Shown: positions 18,934-28,814, counted from the first letter of the stretch. The stretch: DNA of 28,814 nucleotides from Sperchopsis tessellata (GCA_033557685.1 JAWQRN010000513.1:1-28814); one strand, 5' to 3'. Notes: generated by a model from the letters alone, not told the origin. A program made the numbers and translations.

Positions 18934-18998
18934 AGGCCCGTTTGCATGTTCAAATAATTTGCGCAATATGACTTGTACATTCACATTTGTGCAAGCAA
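18934..18998 (+). repeat. Short dispersed repeat beginning AGGCCCGTT
   Basis: It aligns without gaps over 65 bp, about two-thirds identical, to the reverse complement of 22673-22737. Shared words are AGGCCCGTT, TCAAATAA, CATTCA.ATTTG and CAA. The surrounding sequence does not align. Confidence 0.5.
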
Positions 18999-19245
18999 AG
19001 CTTTGCGTTTATATAGAAAGCACCTTGCGTAAGCCAAAAAGTTTTTTCTTGAATTAAATCTAGTCTGTCAGAAAATTTTATTATAAACCTCCACCTCGGG
19101 CATGCTCATTGTACACACACGTGATTTAAGGATATTTAAGATGTTTTTCTGTTGTCAGTTTTTTTATGAAATTCACTATGTCGAAAAAGGAAAAAGAGTT
19201 TACCACTTATAAAATTTGATCTAAATAAATCTCGCGCAAGGCGTC

Positions 19246-19371
19246 CAAGTCAATATATGAAATACAGAAATCAAGTCGTCTTAATGAAATAAACACGGCG
19301 TGTACTGCAATTTAGGTTTATTCCCATATTTTTAATGCATGTTTTATTTCTGTATTTAATAAATTGACTTG
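19246..19371. mobile_element. Small MITE-like element with 26-bp inverted ends
   Basis: Left end 19246-19271 (CAAGTCAATATATGAAATAC, then AGAAAT) and right end 19346-19371 are reverse complements at 24 of 26 positions, around 74 bp. A third copy of the end lies at 28760-28785. It has no coding capacity. No target duplication could be fixed, so the family is open. Confidence 0.65.
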
Positions 19372-21097
19372 AGTATTTTACTTCAGATTTAAAAATACTT
19401 TGAAAACAATACACTCATATGCGTCCAATAACGCAACAAATTGTTAAAGTTTCTCAGTTAATTTATACAACTTTATAAATTGTTTCCTATTTTGTAGAAA
19501 GTGAAGTGGTCGTAATTCAAAATATCTAATTGAAAAACTACAGACCGTTGAACCTTACACTAATAGAAAAGCTATTGTAAAAATAGTAAATTCCTACAGA
19601 ATGAAATGAAAAAAGTTTTTAACTCCGAGTGAGCACAGGAGAAGAGGATGTTTGCGATCCTTATTTATATGCTATTTTTAATCAATTCACTTTATACGAG
19701 ATAAGGAAATTTCTTGAAATACGAAATCAAATATCAAATAAGGCTCAGGTAAATTAAATAACAAATATGATTCTATTTTTATTTATTGGTTTTTAATTAA
19801 AGGAAACTAGTGAAATATATATATTATGTAGCATTGGAAACCATTATGAGCTGCCAGCGTAATTTAACAGAATTGTTAAAATATATTTTAAATTTTCTTC
19901 TTATAAATGTTGCCTACGTAACATAATTCCGATTATAGCCCCTTTTAATATCCAACAAATTATCTGAATGTGTTCGTAACACAATCCTACTTATACAATT
20001 TTTCCTATCTTCACCATCAAAAACTTCATTAGATGTATTCGAATTGGAACAGTTTCTTCGTAGAAAGTTAGGAAATGCAAACAAGCCAAAACAACCTTGT
20101 CAATATTATATAATTTCAGAGTAAATCCTGTATGGAATTTTCTGCATCAGCTAGCTAAAATTTTAAATGAATTATCTATTGTGCGTCTAGCTCTAGACAA
20201 ACAGATTTTTCTTCCATAATCAAGTTCCCATTGATTATATGGTTTACAAAATATCTGGCCTCAAAGCAAATGCATCATCACCGACGAAATCGTAAATTTA
20301 TAGTGGTTAACCTAGAATTACAGGTATTATCTTTATAACTTTTATATTTTCAATTACTCCGCTGTTATGTACTCGACCGTTGGCTTTAACGTCATACATT
20401 AAAAGCTCATACTCAGCATTTGCAATTATTATAGTAACAATATTGAAGCTTTTTTGTATAATTGAAATAGTAGGACCTATATTCAGAAGGTGCTGTAATT
20501 TACAGCAGATTTCTATAGCTCCCAAATATTGGCTTGAAAATCTTTAAATATTCTTCCACTCAGGGGTAGAGGTAGAAAACTGATACCAAATACATATTTA
20601 TTAATTCCTATGCAACTTTTGTAGAACTATTCTGAAAACGTGTTTGTTGTATTTGGGACCCTTGTAATGAATCAATCCCTTCTGTAGCAGAATCTCCAGA
20701 TATTTCTTCACCATCCACACCATGTTAAGCGACATTACAAATATCATTCAAGACATCCAGAGGAATCAAAAGATGCAGTGATACATGCAAAATATTTTAG
20801 ACGTGCTTGGGAAACATTTATCAGAATTTTCATAAATTATTGCAAATACATTTACTGATTATAGAAAAGCATTGGCATCAAAATGAATATATCTCCGTTA
20901 AGAACAAATACAAAGATATTATTCAATAAACACTCAACTCTTATACAACACTCGACCGCCGCTCAACACTCTGGCATGTATCACCCAACCATCACCAAAT
21001 ACTTAGTTGTCTCATTATTCTCATGCAAAAATATCCCAGTTAGGTGAAACTAAATAAGACCAAACCGAATAGCAATACTTCCATAGCTACAATGCTT

Positions 21098-22180
21098 TAT
21101 TCAATAGCAAGAAAATATTACATAAATAAACATACAATTGGCACTTATACGGCTCGAATAATAATGCTAATCCGGCTCGGAGGATTAAAATGTTGGTACT
21201 AATTCGGCTTGAATTAAAATTTTGTTAATTAGGCGCGCAAATAATATGTTGGGTATGTGAGAATTTACTTCGAAGGGCAAACGTGATATGTAAATTTAAT
21301 GTCGCAGATTATGTCTCGTGTAAATACCAGTGAATTTCTTGTATGCAAACGTGAGTAAATGTTTTCGCTTACCTAAATTCCAATATCTGCAGACGTTTGT
21401 ATGCATGGACTCCAACAACCTTAAACGTGTGTATGTATGGGGTCCTCTGGCTGATGCGTTATATTAAGGAAGTATTCGAATGGGTGAACAGGATGGATTT
21501 GAATGTCTGACACACTGTCTTATTTTTCACAAACAACCCTTACTGTGCAAGACACTTATTGAAGATTTATTGGATTTTAATTGATCTACACTGCAACCAA
21601 AATTACGTCGAAACTATAAGCTATAATATGTGAACTAAGAATATAAAATACAAAATCGAAAGGTTAAAGAATTAATGTTAATCAGTGCGATCAAAATTAA
21701 GTCAACACTATGAGCTAGAATATGAGAACTATTCTTTTTTAGACTTTAAGAACTATGGAGTTTGAGAACCCAGGATGTACTGTTGTGTTTAAGTACTAAA
21801 AATGAACTGTTTTCTTAATGCCAGATTCACCATTACCCCTAACATCTGTAGTCATAAAAACCTCCCTCTGCTTCCTGTTATAGCGTCTTGGCATTATCCA
21901 CATTGAAAAGGAGAAAGTTTGTCCCTTATCTGCTTGCAGTTAATAGGTCCAACACATGCTGTTTTTTAGAAATATCGGTCATGGTACAGTGTGGAGAAGA
22001 ATTCCCTATAACGTTTTGGGATAAACCTATCTTAGGTTAGGGGTTTAACGTCACGTGCAGTTAAATATTACCATTAACATATATGCAACACAGTATGTGT
22101 ATCTTAAGAGGAGGTAAATAAGGATTGGCGTAAACACATATCTTTAACAAGTCTCCTATTAATTCACTGAAAATTGCGTC
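21098..22180 (-). repeat. Right arm of the large inverted repeat (foldback-like)
   Basis: This is the reverse-orientation partner of 17800-18655. It is longer because it has a tandem duplication (21594-21636 repeated at 21688-21730) and about 150 bp (about 21440-21590) absent from the left arm. It includes the AGTTC minisatellite on the minus strand (about 21716-21815). Near its inner end it has spaced CGGCTCG-like words at 21150, 21173, 21205 and a decayed one near 21231. Confidence 0.85.
21594..21730. repeat. 94-bp-offset duplication inside the right arm
   Basis: The 43-bp block containing CAAAATTA.GTC, ACTAT.AGCTA and ATATG.GAACT occurs at 21594-21636 and again at 21688-21730. The left arm has one copy, so the duplication followed, or was lost after, the formation of the inverted pair. 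Confidence 0.65.
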
Positions 22181-22672
22181 ACATGTTTCTGGAATTATAT
22201 AACTAAAAGATGCTTTGAAAATAAGCGTTAAAAATTTTAGATCTTTCTAGCTTCTCCCTGCTACCAAAATCTCATTGTAGCACATAGTCACTCATGGCGG
22301 TAATAACACGTCTCGAAATAGCATCAGTTCTTATAATTAATGGTGTAACTAAACTTAATATATGGCGGTAAGTGGTATCGTCCATATGCAAATAGTTGCG
22401 GAGATCATCAGCATCGCTAATTAATTCTGCTATTAAAATTGTTTGATAAATCGTCTTTGTTCAACAGTCAAGGTCTATACCACTTTAGATTTTCTTCCCA
22501 TTGAAGTTTTTTTATAATACAAACACCAGCAAAAGTAAGAAGTCATTTGGTATGAGTATTTTCCATTTTAAGAAAATAAACAAACACTTCCACACAATTT
22601 ACTAACAATGTAAAAAACTAAAATAACTGTGCAAGGTAAATTGACCGAATAAGTAAAATACAACGGCTCAGT

Positions 22673-22737
22673 CCATTTGAGCAAATTTGAATGCACAGGC
22701 CAGTTTTCGATGTTTATTTGAGCAAGTTAACGGGCCT
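22673..22737 (-). repeat. Short dispersed repeat, inverted partner of 18934-18998
   Basis: Reads AGGCCCGTTAACTTGCTCAA on the minus strand. The two copies are not placed symmetrically about the large inverted repeat, so they are unlikely to be its termini. Confidence 0.5.
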
Positions 22738-23540
22738 TAAGTAAGATATTTAAGGAGTTGCTATATAGAAACCCCAAACAAGGTAAAATAAGTATTCAAA
22801 GGTACATAATAGATTTGAAAGTGCATGATTGAAGGTGCTGTGTATTGATAAAAAGATATAAGTGAAGATGCAAAGTAGAAATAAACAGGATTAAATAGTT
22901 GCCAAGAGACACCATAAGTACAATATGATCACCCAAAGGCAGAAATTGTTTGAGAGTCACGTGGTACGAAGGGCGCACAACCAGCGCCTGTGGGAGGACT
23001 AGGGGAAGCTTAAGGCGAGCAGTGGATGCATAAAAGTTGATAATGATGATAATATTTTTTACAAAAATCAATTATGATTGAGAGAGCAGGTATATAGTTG
23101 AACAATTTTTCAAAAATATATATACCGGTTTAAATAATAAATCAGGACGTTGCTGTATTCTACTCTATTCTAGAGATGTAATCTTACGAATGACCCAGTA
23201 AGTATAAATTTTTCTTCCTCTAAAACATTGTTCGCCAAGGTTTATTTATTTAGGGTGCTTTCCATGGAAAACTTTAAACTGTCATTCAAATGTATATTTT
23301 TAGATAGAATTTCAAAATAAATTGCGTGAAAAAGCTTCTGAAAATGAGAATTAAGTAAATGTACTATAATTGTAAGTCATAAATAATTCATACTATAATC
23401 AATCATGGTTTTCAATGGACCATCTTCGTTAATAAACGAACGAAAGAAATGCATGAGATTGAGTATAACAAACCGCATGGATTCAATTACGTTCAAAGGC
23501 TGGGTACAAGTAGAATATTAAAATTCCCAACCCAATAATC
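22738..23540. other. AT-rich stretch with a possible LINE 3' tail
   Basis: Around 22960-23035 the sequence is GC-richer and ends in a GATAATGATGATAAT microsatellite (23037-23053). A plus-strand reading RRAHNQRLWED-stop-GKL weakly recalls the C-terminal RGRPxxRWxDD segment of some LINE polyproteins. Otherwise nothing was recognised. Confidence 0.2.
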
Positions 23541-23689
23541 CGTCTTCCTGCGTGTAACGAGATTGTCTTTGTGATAAATCTCAAGTAATTATCAAGCGAT
23601 CCAGCGCAGGAAATAAATTCCTTATGAAGGATCGAGAACTATTTCAAAACTCGAAAAATACAGCTAGACTTATGTAGAGTTTGGCACTT

Positions 23690-23960
23690 CGCCTGCCTAT
23701 ATAAGCGTTATAATTAAGAGTAAGTGAGGTGTGAAGCGAACATTGGGTTTAGTCTCCGAGGATCTCATTTGGGACCCAATATTGGAGATGAATGCCGCAG
23801 GACTGTAGATTGCACGAATGCTGGAACCTCTCACATTTATTCCGAACAGTGCAAATATTCCCTAGGCTAAGATTCGACCGCAAGGAGTTACGTCGAAATC
23901 CCCACTGACATAGCGCTGGAGACTGTCAGCACTAATTATTCGTCTAAACGTTGCGCCTGA
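23690..23960 (+). promoter_or_regulatory. TATA-containing segment, possible promoter or LTR
   Basis: CCTATATAAGCG at 23697-23708 is a strong TATA-type box in a locally GC-richer 450-bp segment (about 23520-23970). A 38-codon frame starting ATGCCGCAGGACTG at 23792 follows. GGGACCCAATATTGG near 23770 is partly palindromic. It could be a host core promoter or a solo-LTR fragment. No second copy was found, so neither can be chosen. Confidence 0.25.
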
Positions 23961-24395
23961 GTACAGTTTTCATTGACACGAATTAGAATATAACCGGCTT
24001 GGGTATTATGTTAATGGCATCAACAAGATCCGGGTAAAATTCGTCACTTCTAATTTGCATGATTTTATCACGGCGATATCAGTTCAAGTTTATCACTCAG
24101 TTCATTCATCTTATGCAATCTTTATTTAAATTTACTTCCAAAAGAAATTCCTCCAACGTAAATTGAGTGATTTAATTTCTTCGAGTAAATGGCTAATTGC
24201 ACAAGAAAGATATAAGCAAATAACTTTCATACTCTTGTTGAATACTTTATGGCCACTAATCATCTTGGTTTATAACTTTTAAGAGATAAACTTCTTTCAT
24301 CTTCAAAATATGCTACTGAGGCACTCTTAAGACAAACTGGAGTGCATTTAAAATTCGTCACTAATCTTAAACAATTAAAACTTACAAAATCTTAT

Positions 24396-24575
24396 TTAAT
24401 GCAACAAACTTCCACGTTTATTTTTTATAGGAATCATGTTTTCGGGTGAAAAGAGAATCTGCAAATTTTGTTCACTGTTGTAAGGTATATTTTAAAGGCG
24501 AGTGATTTGAGTTCAATACACTTTTAACCGGACTCGGCCAGATAATACATATACAAAGTGCCAAAGTCTGCAGTC
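24396..24575 (+). repeat. Foldback-family repeat, copy 3
   Basis: This divergent copy retains the family order: ACTTCCACG (24409-24417), TTTATAGGAATCATGTTTTC, GGGTG.AAA, GTTCACTGTTGTAAGG (24470-24485), TTTAAAGGCGAGTGAT (24492-24507), GTTCAATACAC and CGGACTCGGCCAGATAATAC. It includes both the middle block of copy 2 and the distal block of copy 1, and so bridges the two. Confidence 0.6.
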
Positions 24576-25995
24576 GTGAGTGCACAATAAGACCGAGCAG
24601 ATCTATTTGGATTGTTATTACCGAGTGATTGTTTACAAAAATAAACCAGATGGTTCTCCAAGGGATTGCAACTAGAAATTCATGATCCATATTAATATGG
24701 CTTATGTTCTATGGAAATTTGGAATGTTCTCGATCCAATTATTTTGAATCTTCGAACATAATGGTATGACCTGTTTTATTACGATGTTCAGTCATGGCTG
24801 ATTTTCCGATATAAACGTCCCTTTGTAGCATAATGACATATTTTGCAGAAGAAAGAACTTACAACAACTGGAGACCATTTGGATATCATATTTTCTTAAA
24901 ATGGGAGAGATTTTGTCCATCAAATTATTGCTGAATGGTAGGAAAGCAGTTTCTTTAACATCAGGAGTATTTTAAAAAGATAGATAGACTCAGGAAACGT
25001 CTTATTGCCTATCTGATATCTGATCAATTATATTCATTGGATAAATGCGCATCAGTGACTAGACCAATTTCCTAGGACAGTAGAACTGCGTCACATAACT
25101 TAAATTCTCACTGAAGGAGCGAATTAATCACAAACATTTTATGGATGGGTTGATGATGTGACAATGCATGTCGGTTCCCGGATTATTAATTATATTTTGA
25201 CCCTCCTCTTGTACTATAAGAGTTATAAAAAAGTTAAATAAAAAAAATGTAGGGTTTCTTATGTATGTTTTTTAAATACTACCAAAGAAACAATTAGATG
25301 TAGAGGTCACGTGATATAAGAACGGACGTAATTTTTTTAAGAGAACACCCAGTATATTTTTACATTTTCTGTTTGATCCTTTTTTCTTATTTCAAATATA
25401 TAACGGTTGATAGCTGAAATAGTTCTTAAGATGTTGGATGATCTATGACGACATTGTTTATTTATTACCATTGTTGTTATTTGAAATTTCTTAGCATTAT
25501 ATCATCAAAATGTATAATTATGTACCAAGGATTTGAGTTAGTGTAATGTTGGTTTTTATGTAGTTCCGGTACAACCTCCAGTTAGATCTTGCATAATTGA
25601 GGATATGTGAATCAGATCTGGGAGTTGTATGAATAGGGAATAAGGATGGTAGGTGCTGTAGATGGAGTAATGTTGACATCTGTGGTAAGTACTATGGTAC
25701 TATCTAGCGGTTGGGGGCCTCTTACTTGGGACATCACTAAAACGGAATTAATAAAGATTTTAGGTAATGCTAATCTTCATACGAGTTGCGTAAATAGCGA
25801 ATCAGCATGTAGCTGTGGACCAGGGGCAAAGAAAATTGCACATAGGAGAGGTAGCTGAGAAATCAGGTTTTTTCTATGTAATAAAAATTGAAGTCAGTAG
25901 TGTTTTCCTAGATGTAGTCCTCGAGCAGGTACAAATCAACCAGTTCAGGTGCCAACAGATGAATAGAATAGAATTTGGTATGAGTGATCAAGATC
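24576..25995. other. Mostly AT-rich stretch, nothing recognised
   Basis: A 70-codon plus frame at 25646-25858 and an overlapping minus frame are both open, but neither shows a motif I know. Confidence 0.45.
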
Positions 25996-25996
25996 A

Positions 25997-26194
25997 TTAT
26001 GGCACATATATCATTTTCCATATTTCATCAAATTTGTAATCGAATGCTCCAATAGATTCATTTTCAGTTCCAATGGAAGCAATATTTTTGTCTTTTAGTA
26101 TTTTCATTAGTTTGCAACTAGTAAACAAGTTATTTCCTTTTAGTAATATTATGATATTTTCCTTAGCTGGTAATATTTCATTTCCTTGACCCAT
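25997..26194 (-). pseudogene. piggyBac-like transposase, central catalytic fragment
   Basis: The 65-codon minus-strand frame contains LLKGNNLFTSCKLMKILKDK followed by NIASIGTENES. This matches the piggyBac block around the second catalytic Asp, C-D-N-x-F-T-S...L...L...GT-x-R-x-N-R. Here the Asp is replaced (G-N-N-L-F-T-S) and the Arg residues of GTxRxNR are lost, so the copy is catalytically dead. It covers a different part of the protein and lies on the opposite strand from the 133-312 fragment, so they are separate insertions or pieces. The first ATG is internal to the family alignment and not a true start. Confidence 0.7.
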
Positions 26195-26319
26195 TATTTG
26201 TAAAAATCAGCTCTGGTTCTTTGTCTCTATGTATTTGGCTTCACATTATTACTTTTGATTGTTTTCGATTTTTTTTGAAGATGGTATATTTTTAAACCTG
26301 AAGATATTTACTGTGGCCG

Positions 26320-26346
26320 TGGAAGTCTACGTACTGAAATAAAACA
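26320..26346 (+). repeat. Exact 27-bp direct repeat, left copy
   Basis: Begins TGGAAGTCTACGTACTGAAA; identical over 27 bp to 26476-26502. The bases on either side differ, so 27 bp is its full length. Confidence 0.95.
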
Positions 26347-26475
26347 CTTCTACAGGGAGGCTTTCTGCCAGAAAACCCGACAATTTGGAAACTTTCGTCA
26401 GAAAAGGAGCCGTCTTCTGGCGTCCTTAACATTCCAGAAAAGATGTAGAGATCATCAAATTTTACTAAATATATA
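26347..26475 (+). mobile_element. 129-bp insertion-like segment between exact direct repeats
   Basis: The segment between the two 27-bp repeats contains copy 2 of the short repeat first seen at 10885-10965 (here 26372-26458). An exact, long flanking duplication is what a retroposed fragment or a local duplication would leave. It ends AAATTTTACTAAATATA, a poor A-tail. Confidence 0.55.
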
Positions 26476-26502
26476 TGGAAGTCTACGTACTGAAATAAAA
26501 CA
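26476..26502 (+). repeat. Exact 27-bp direct repeat, right copy
   Basis: Identical to 26320-26346; start-to-start distance 156 bp. Confidence 0.95.
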
Positions 26503-27415
26503 AGTAGATGATAGAAGAGAGATATTAAATTATGAAAACAAAATTTAAAATTTAAAACTATAATACTATTGCATATACAGTGTATACAAATATTAAGCAG
26601 TAATTATCGGCATTTGCCATTTTTCGTAATTTTCGCTGAAACAATGTTTTAGTAATTTTGTCATGGCATCAGCTACAATTCCCAAATGGGAATCCATATT
26701 AAAGTATTCTGAATTATGTCCAGAAAATTTTGCTAGCTATTATTCTGCTATAGTTAGTTTTTATAACCTACAATTTAGTGGTGATTTAAATTTTAACCTC
26801 AAACCTTGAGAAAAATTGCCTAATATACTACATGTAAAAATATACTATTTTCTATACCAGACATACCTATAAATTTTTATTTTGAACATTAATAACTTGT
26901 AAAAAACACAAAAAAGTGTCGATAAAAATGACAAATGAATAATTTACTACTCATATCAACAATTTTATAATTAAAAATCACTGATCCACATTTGATGAGT
27001 TTGACTGGCAATAGGTTAAGTAAGATTTATATCTTAATTTTAGTTACGCTTAATAAAATGCGTGAAAACTGTGCGTTACTTCTAAAAAACAATAAAAATG
27101 TATTTGTATTATAATTCGTCTAATGGTATTTTAATTTAAAATAATTTTTTCCTTGCTGCGGTAAAATCCGATATTTATTACGGTAATTTAAATGTAGGTG
27201 TGTTTTCATATCATTTCTATGAAGGTCTTCATTTGAGACATTGCTCAGGAGACTACTAGAATGGAGAGTGCACAAATTAACAAACAGAACTTACTATTTA
27301 AACTTCTAGAACGGTAAATAATGGAAAACAAATAAAAGACAAATTGCAAATTATCAAAGCAAACACACTCTAAATAAACTTAGTAGAGAAAATATCTATG
27401 AAACGAAAATTAAAT
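26503..27415. other. AT-rich stretch, nothing recognised
   Basis: Very AT-rich with no coding signal. Confidence 0.5.
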
Positions 27416-27419
27416 TAAG

Positions 27420-27740
27420 CAATCGGAAACTTTTCACTCAACGGGGCACAGTTAAAATTTCCCAGATATTCCTGGCACGCAGCTCTCAAATTGATAATAT
27501 CACTCCTATTGACGAGATAATAAGGAGCCTAATGAAATTAACAAAGCACCGACTCGCCTTTTCGTCACAGCGATAGCGTAATATTATAGCTACAAGCTTG
27601 GCCTATTCAGCTGAATGTGTCTCTTAATGATGGTGATTTGACAGATAACGCGGGATAAAATTACTGAAATGAGCTGCGACGAATTCCGCCGTGAAGCGAG
27701 CTGAATGGGACACTGGGATACTCATCACCGGTATGTTTCC
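27420..27740. promoter_or_regulatory. GC-richer island, possible conserved regulatory element
   Basis: Sampled lines here are about 45-52 percent G+C, against about a third in the flanks. Both strands are full of stops, so it is not an exon I can read. It contains a close cluster of GATA words (TTGATAATATC, GAGATAATAAGG) and TAAT words (CCTAATGAAATTAAC) at about 27490-27542. That texture suits a conserved non-coding element, but no repeat partner or known element was recognised. Confidence 0.25.
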
Positions 27741-27814
27741 AATTTTATCGTTCATAGCTATGCATAATGTAACGTTTAATACAACATTGACTTTTGATTA
27801 CATGAATTCTGCCA

Positions 27815-27843
27815 TAATACTGCATTTGTGTAATGCAGTATTA
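27815..27843. repeat. Perfect 12-bp hairpin
   Basis: TAATACTGCATT (27815-27826) pairs perfectly with AATGCAGTATTA (27832-27843) around TGTGT. There is no following T-run and no gene to terminate. Confidence 0.75.
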
Positions 27844-27849
27844 ACTGGG

Positions 27850-28755
27850 ATGCACCCTTGAAATGTGCACTGAAATAACCTCTATGACTTCTGCAACTGA
27901 TACATTCGATTTAGCCGCTTTATGCAATCAAAAAAATATAGAATTTTATTTTATATGATAATTATGAAAGGCTAAGGTTAATTTGAAATACCTGTAAAAA
28001 AATCCGAAATTAATGAGTAGTAACTGACTTTTAATGTGATTTTGTGCTAACTAATTATAATGTTATTATTTTAGTGTATAACAATATTTCTTGTTAGAAA
28101 TTTTCGAGAAACCGGAAATGTAAATGAAAAGAACAAAATTTTTGCCCCGATATTTTGAAAAAGATAGTACATATTGAATTTTAAAAGAAATTGTAAACCC
28201 TCAACAGCCTATTACAGGACTTGCAGTTCATGTGATTACCCTTAAACCATTAAAGAAATTATTAAAACACTTCATCCTTTCAATTACAAATCAAAAATCT
28301 TAACGAACCTGACATAGTTTTGTGACATTTTGATACACAAATTAGGTGACTATCTAAATAGTAAACAGTATCTGGTATTCAGATGAGTCTATTTCCATCC
28401 TAAATCGGTTTTTACACTGTCATACTATTACATAGTGAAAATTGGAAAAAACTAAATGCAGTGGACACGTGTTTCTGTCATTAAGACGTCATCAGCACTG
28501 CTATTGATAGTAATTAGCAGATTTCCACGTACGAATATATATTTCATTCCCTGTATATATGCTTTGAGATCGCGGGTGAGCATATTGTGAGAGATATCGA
28601 AATGTTTCAATTTTGTAAATGAATAATCATTAGGCTAATTGGATTTTAATCTACACGAAATTGCCATTTTCGCATTAGAATAAGAATATGCTGCTTCCTT
28701 GGCCGTACATAAATGTGTAATTTTAATATTTGATGACATCAAACATCAAGCAAAC
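27850..28755. other. AT-rich stretch, nothing recognised
   Basis: A CACGTG-containing word (GGACACGTGTTTC, about 28463) and AAGACGTCATCAGC near 28481-28496 could be bZIP/bHLH-type sites, but single words prove nothing. Confidence 0.4.
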
Positions 28756-28759
28756 CGGC

Positions 28760-28785
28760 CAAGTCGATATATTAAATACAGAAAT
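28760..28785 (+). repeat. Third copy of the MITE end seen at 19246
   Basis: CAAGTCGATATATTAAATAC, then AGAAAT; it differs from each end of the 19246-19371 element at only a few positions. The element may continue past the right edge of the window. Confidence 0.65.
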
Positions 28786-28814
28786 GAACTATATATCGCA
28801 TAAATGATGGGAAC

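Larger units (their letters stand above)
18656..21097. other. Non-coding centre of the large inverted repeat
   Basis: About 2.4 kb between the arms. No transposase or other domain was recognised; the longest frame (20307-20525, minus) has no motif. It contains the short repeat at 18934-18998 and the MITE-like structure at 19246-19371. Confidence 0.5.

Noticed and set aside
25646..25858. 70-codon ORF with MVGAVDGV, compared with the piggyBac MGGVD motif
   Set aside because: Only a superficial match; the Tyr, Lys and Trp residues expected downstream in piggyBac transposases are absent.
1..28814. CRISPR array, prokaryotic operons, ribosome binding sites or rho-independent terminators
   Set aside because: No direct-repeat/spacer array was seen, and the gene density, mobile elements and composition are those of an arthropod-type eukaryotic genome.

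Overview
The window is AT-rich (roughly two-thirds A+T) eukaryotic DNA with no intact host gene that I can recognise. The remnants point to an arthropod, most likely an insect: an irritans-like mariner, two piggyBac fragments, an I/Jockey-type LINE reverse transcriptase, a Ty1/copia element with a copia-like primer-binding site, a tRNA-derived SINE, and decayed copies of uncharacterised protein families that I know as multi-copy in arthropods. There is no bacterial-style gene packing, no rRNA and no canonical tRNA gene.

Layout. 1-3.6 kb: TA microsatellite, piggyBac C-terminal fragment (+), AT-rich filler, first copy of an unnamed dispersed repeat (1525-2115), an orphan 127-codon minus-strand ORF. 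3.6-4.6 kb: two copies of a foldback family, one a 67-bp-arm hairpin. 5.5-5.8 kb: minus-strand remnant of a basic-domain protein. 6.8-8.0 kb: a nearly full-length but broken mariner transposase split by a SINE with an exact 11-bp target duplication. 8.5-9.5 kb: LINE reverse transcriptase broken by frameshifts. 10.3-11.0 kb: second copy of the 1525-2115 repeat, then a short repeat that recurs at 26.4 kb. 12.2-12.8 kb: decayed member of an uncharacterised protein family. 14.0-15.7 kb: copia LTR/PBS candidate, gag, zinc knuckle, protease and start of integrase. 17.8-22.2 kb: a foldback-like structure with about 0.8-1.1 kb imperfect inverted arms carrying internal tandem repeats, around about 2.4 kb of non-coding DNA that itself holds a small MITE. 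22.7-28.8 kb: short repeats, a TATA-containing segment, a third foldback-family copy, a second piggyBac fragment (-), an exact 27-bp direct repeat around a small insertion, and a GC-richer island that could be a conserved regulatory element.

None of the genes cooperate. The region is best read as layers of mobile-element insertion and decay. The least explained objects are the large inverted repeat with its 27-bp minisatellite, the 3.7/4.4/24.5 kb foldback family, and the repeat pair whose minus strand preserves a short peptide. All calls come from reading the sequence and from remembered family motifs; no database search was run.
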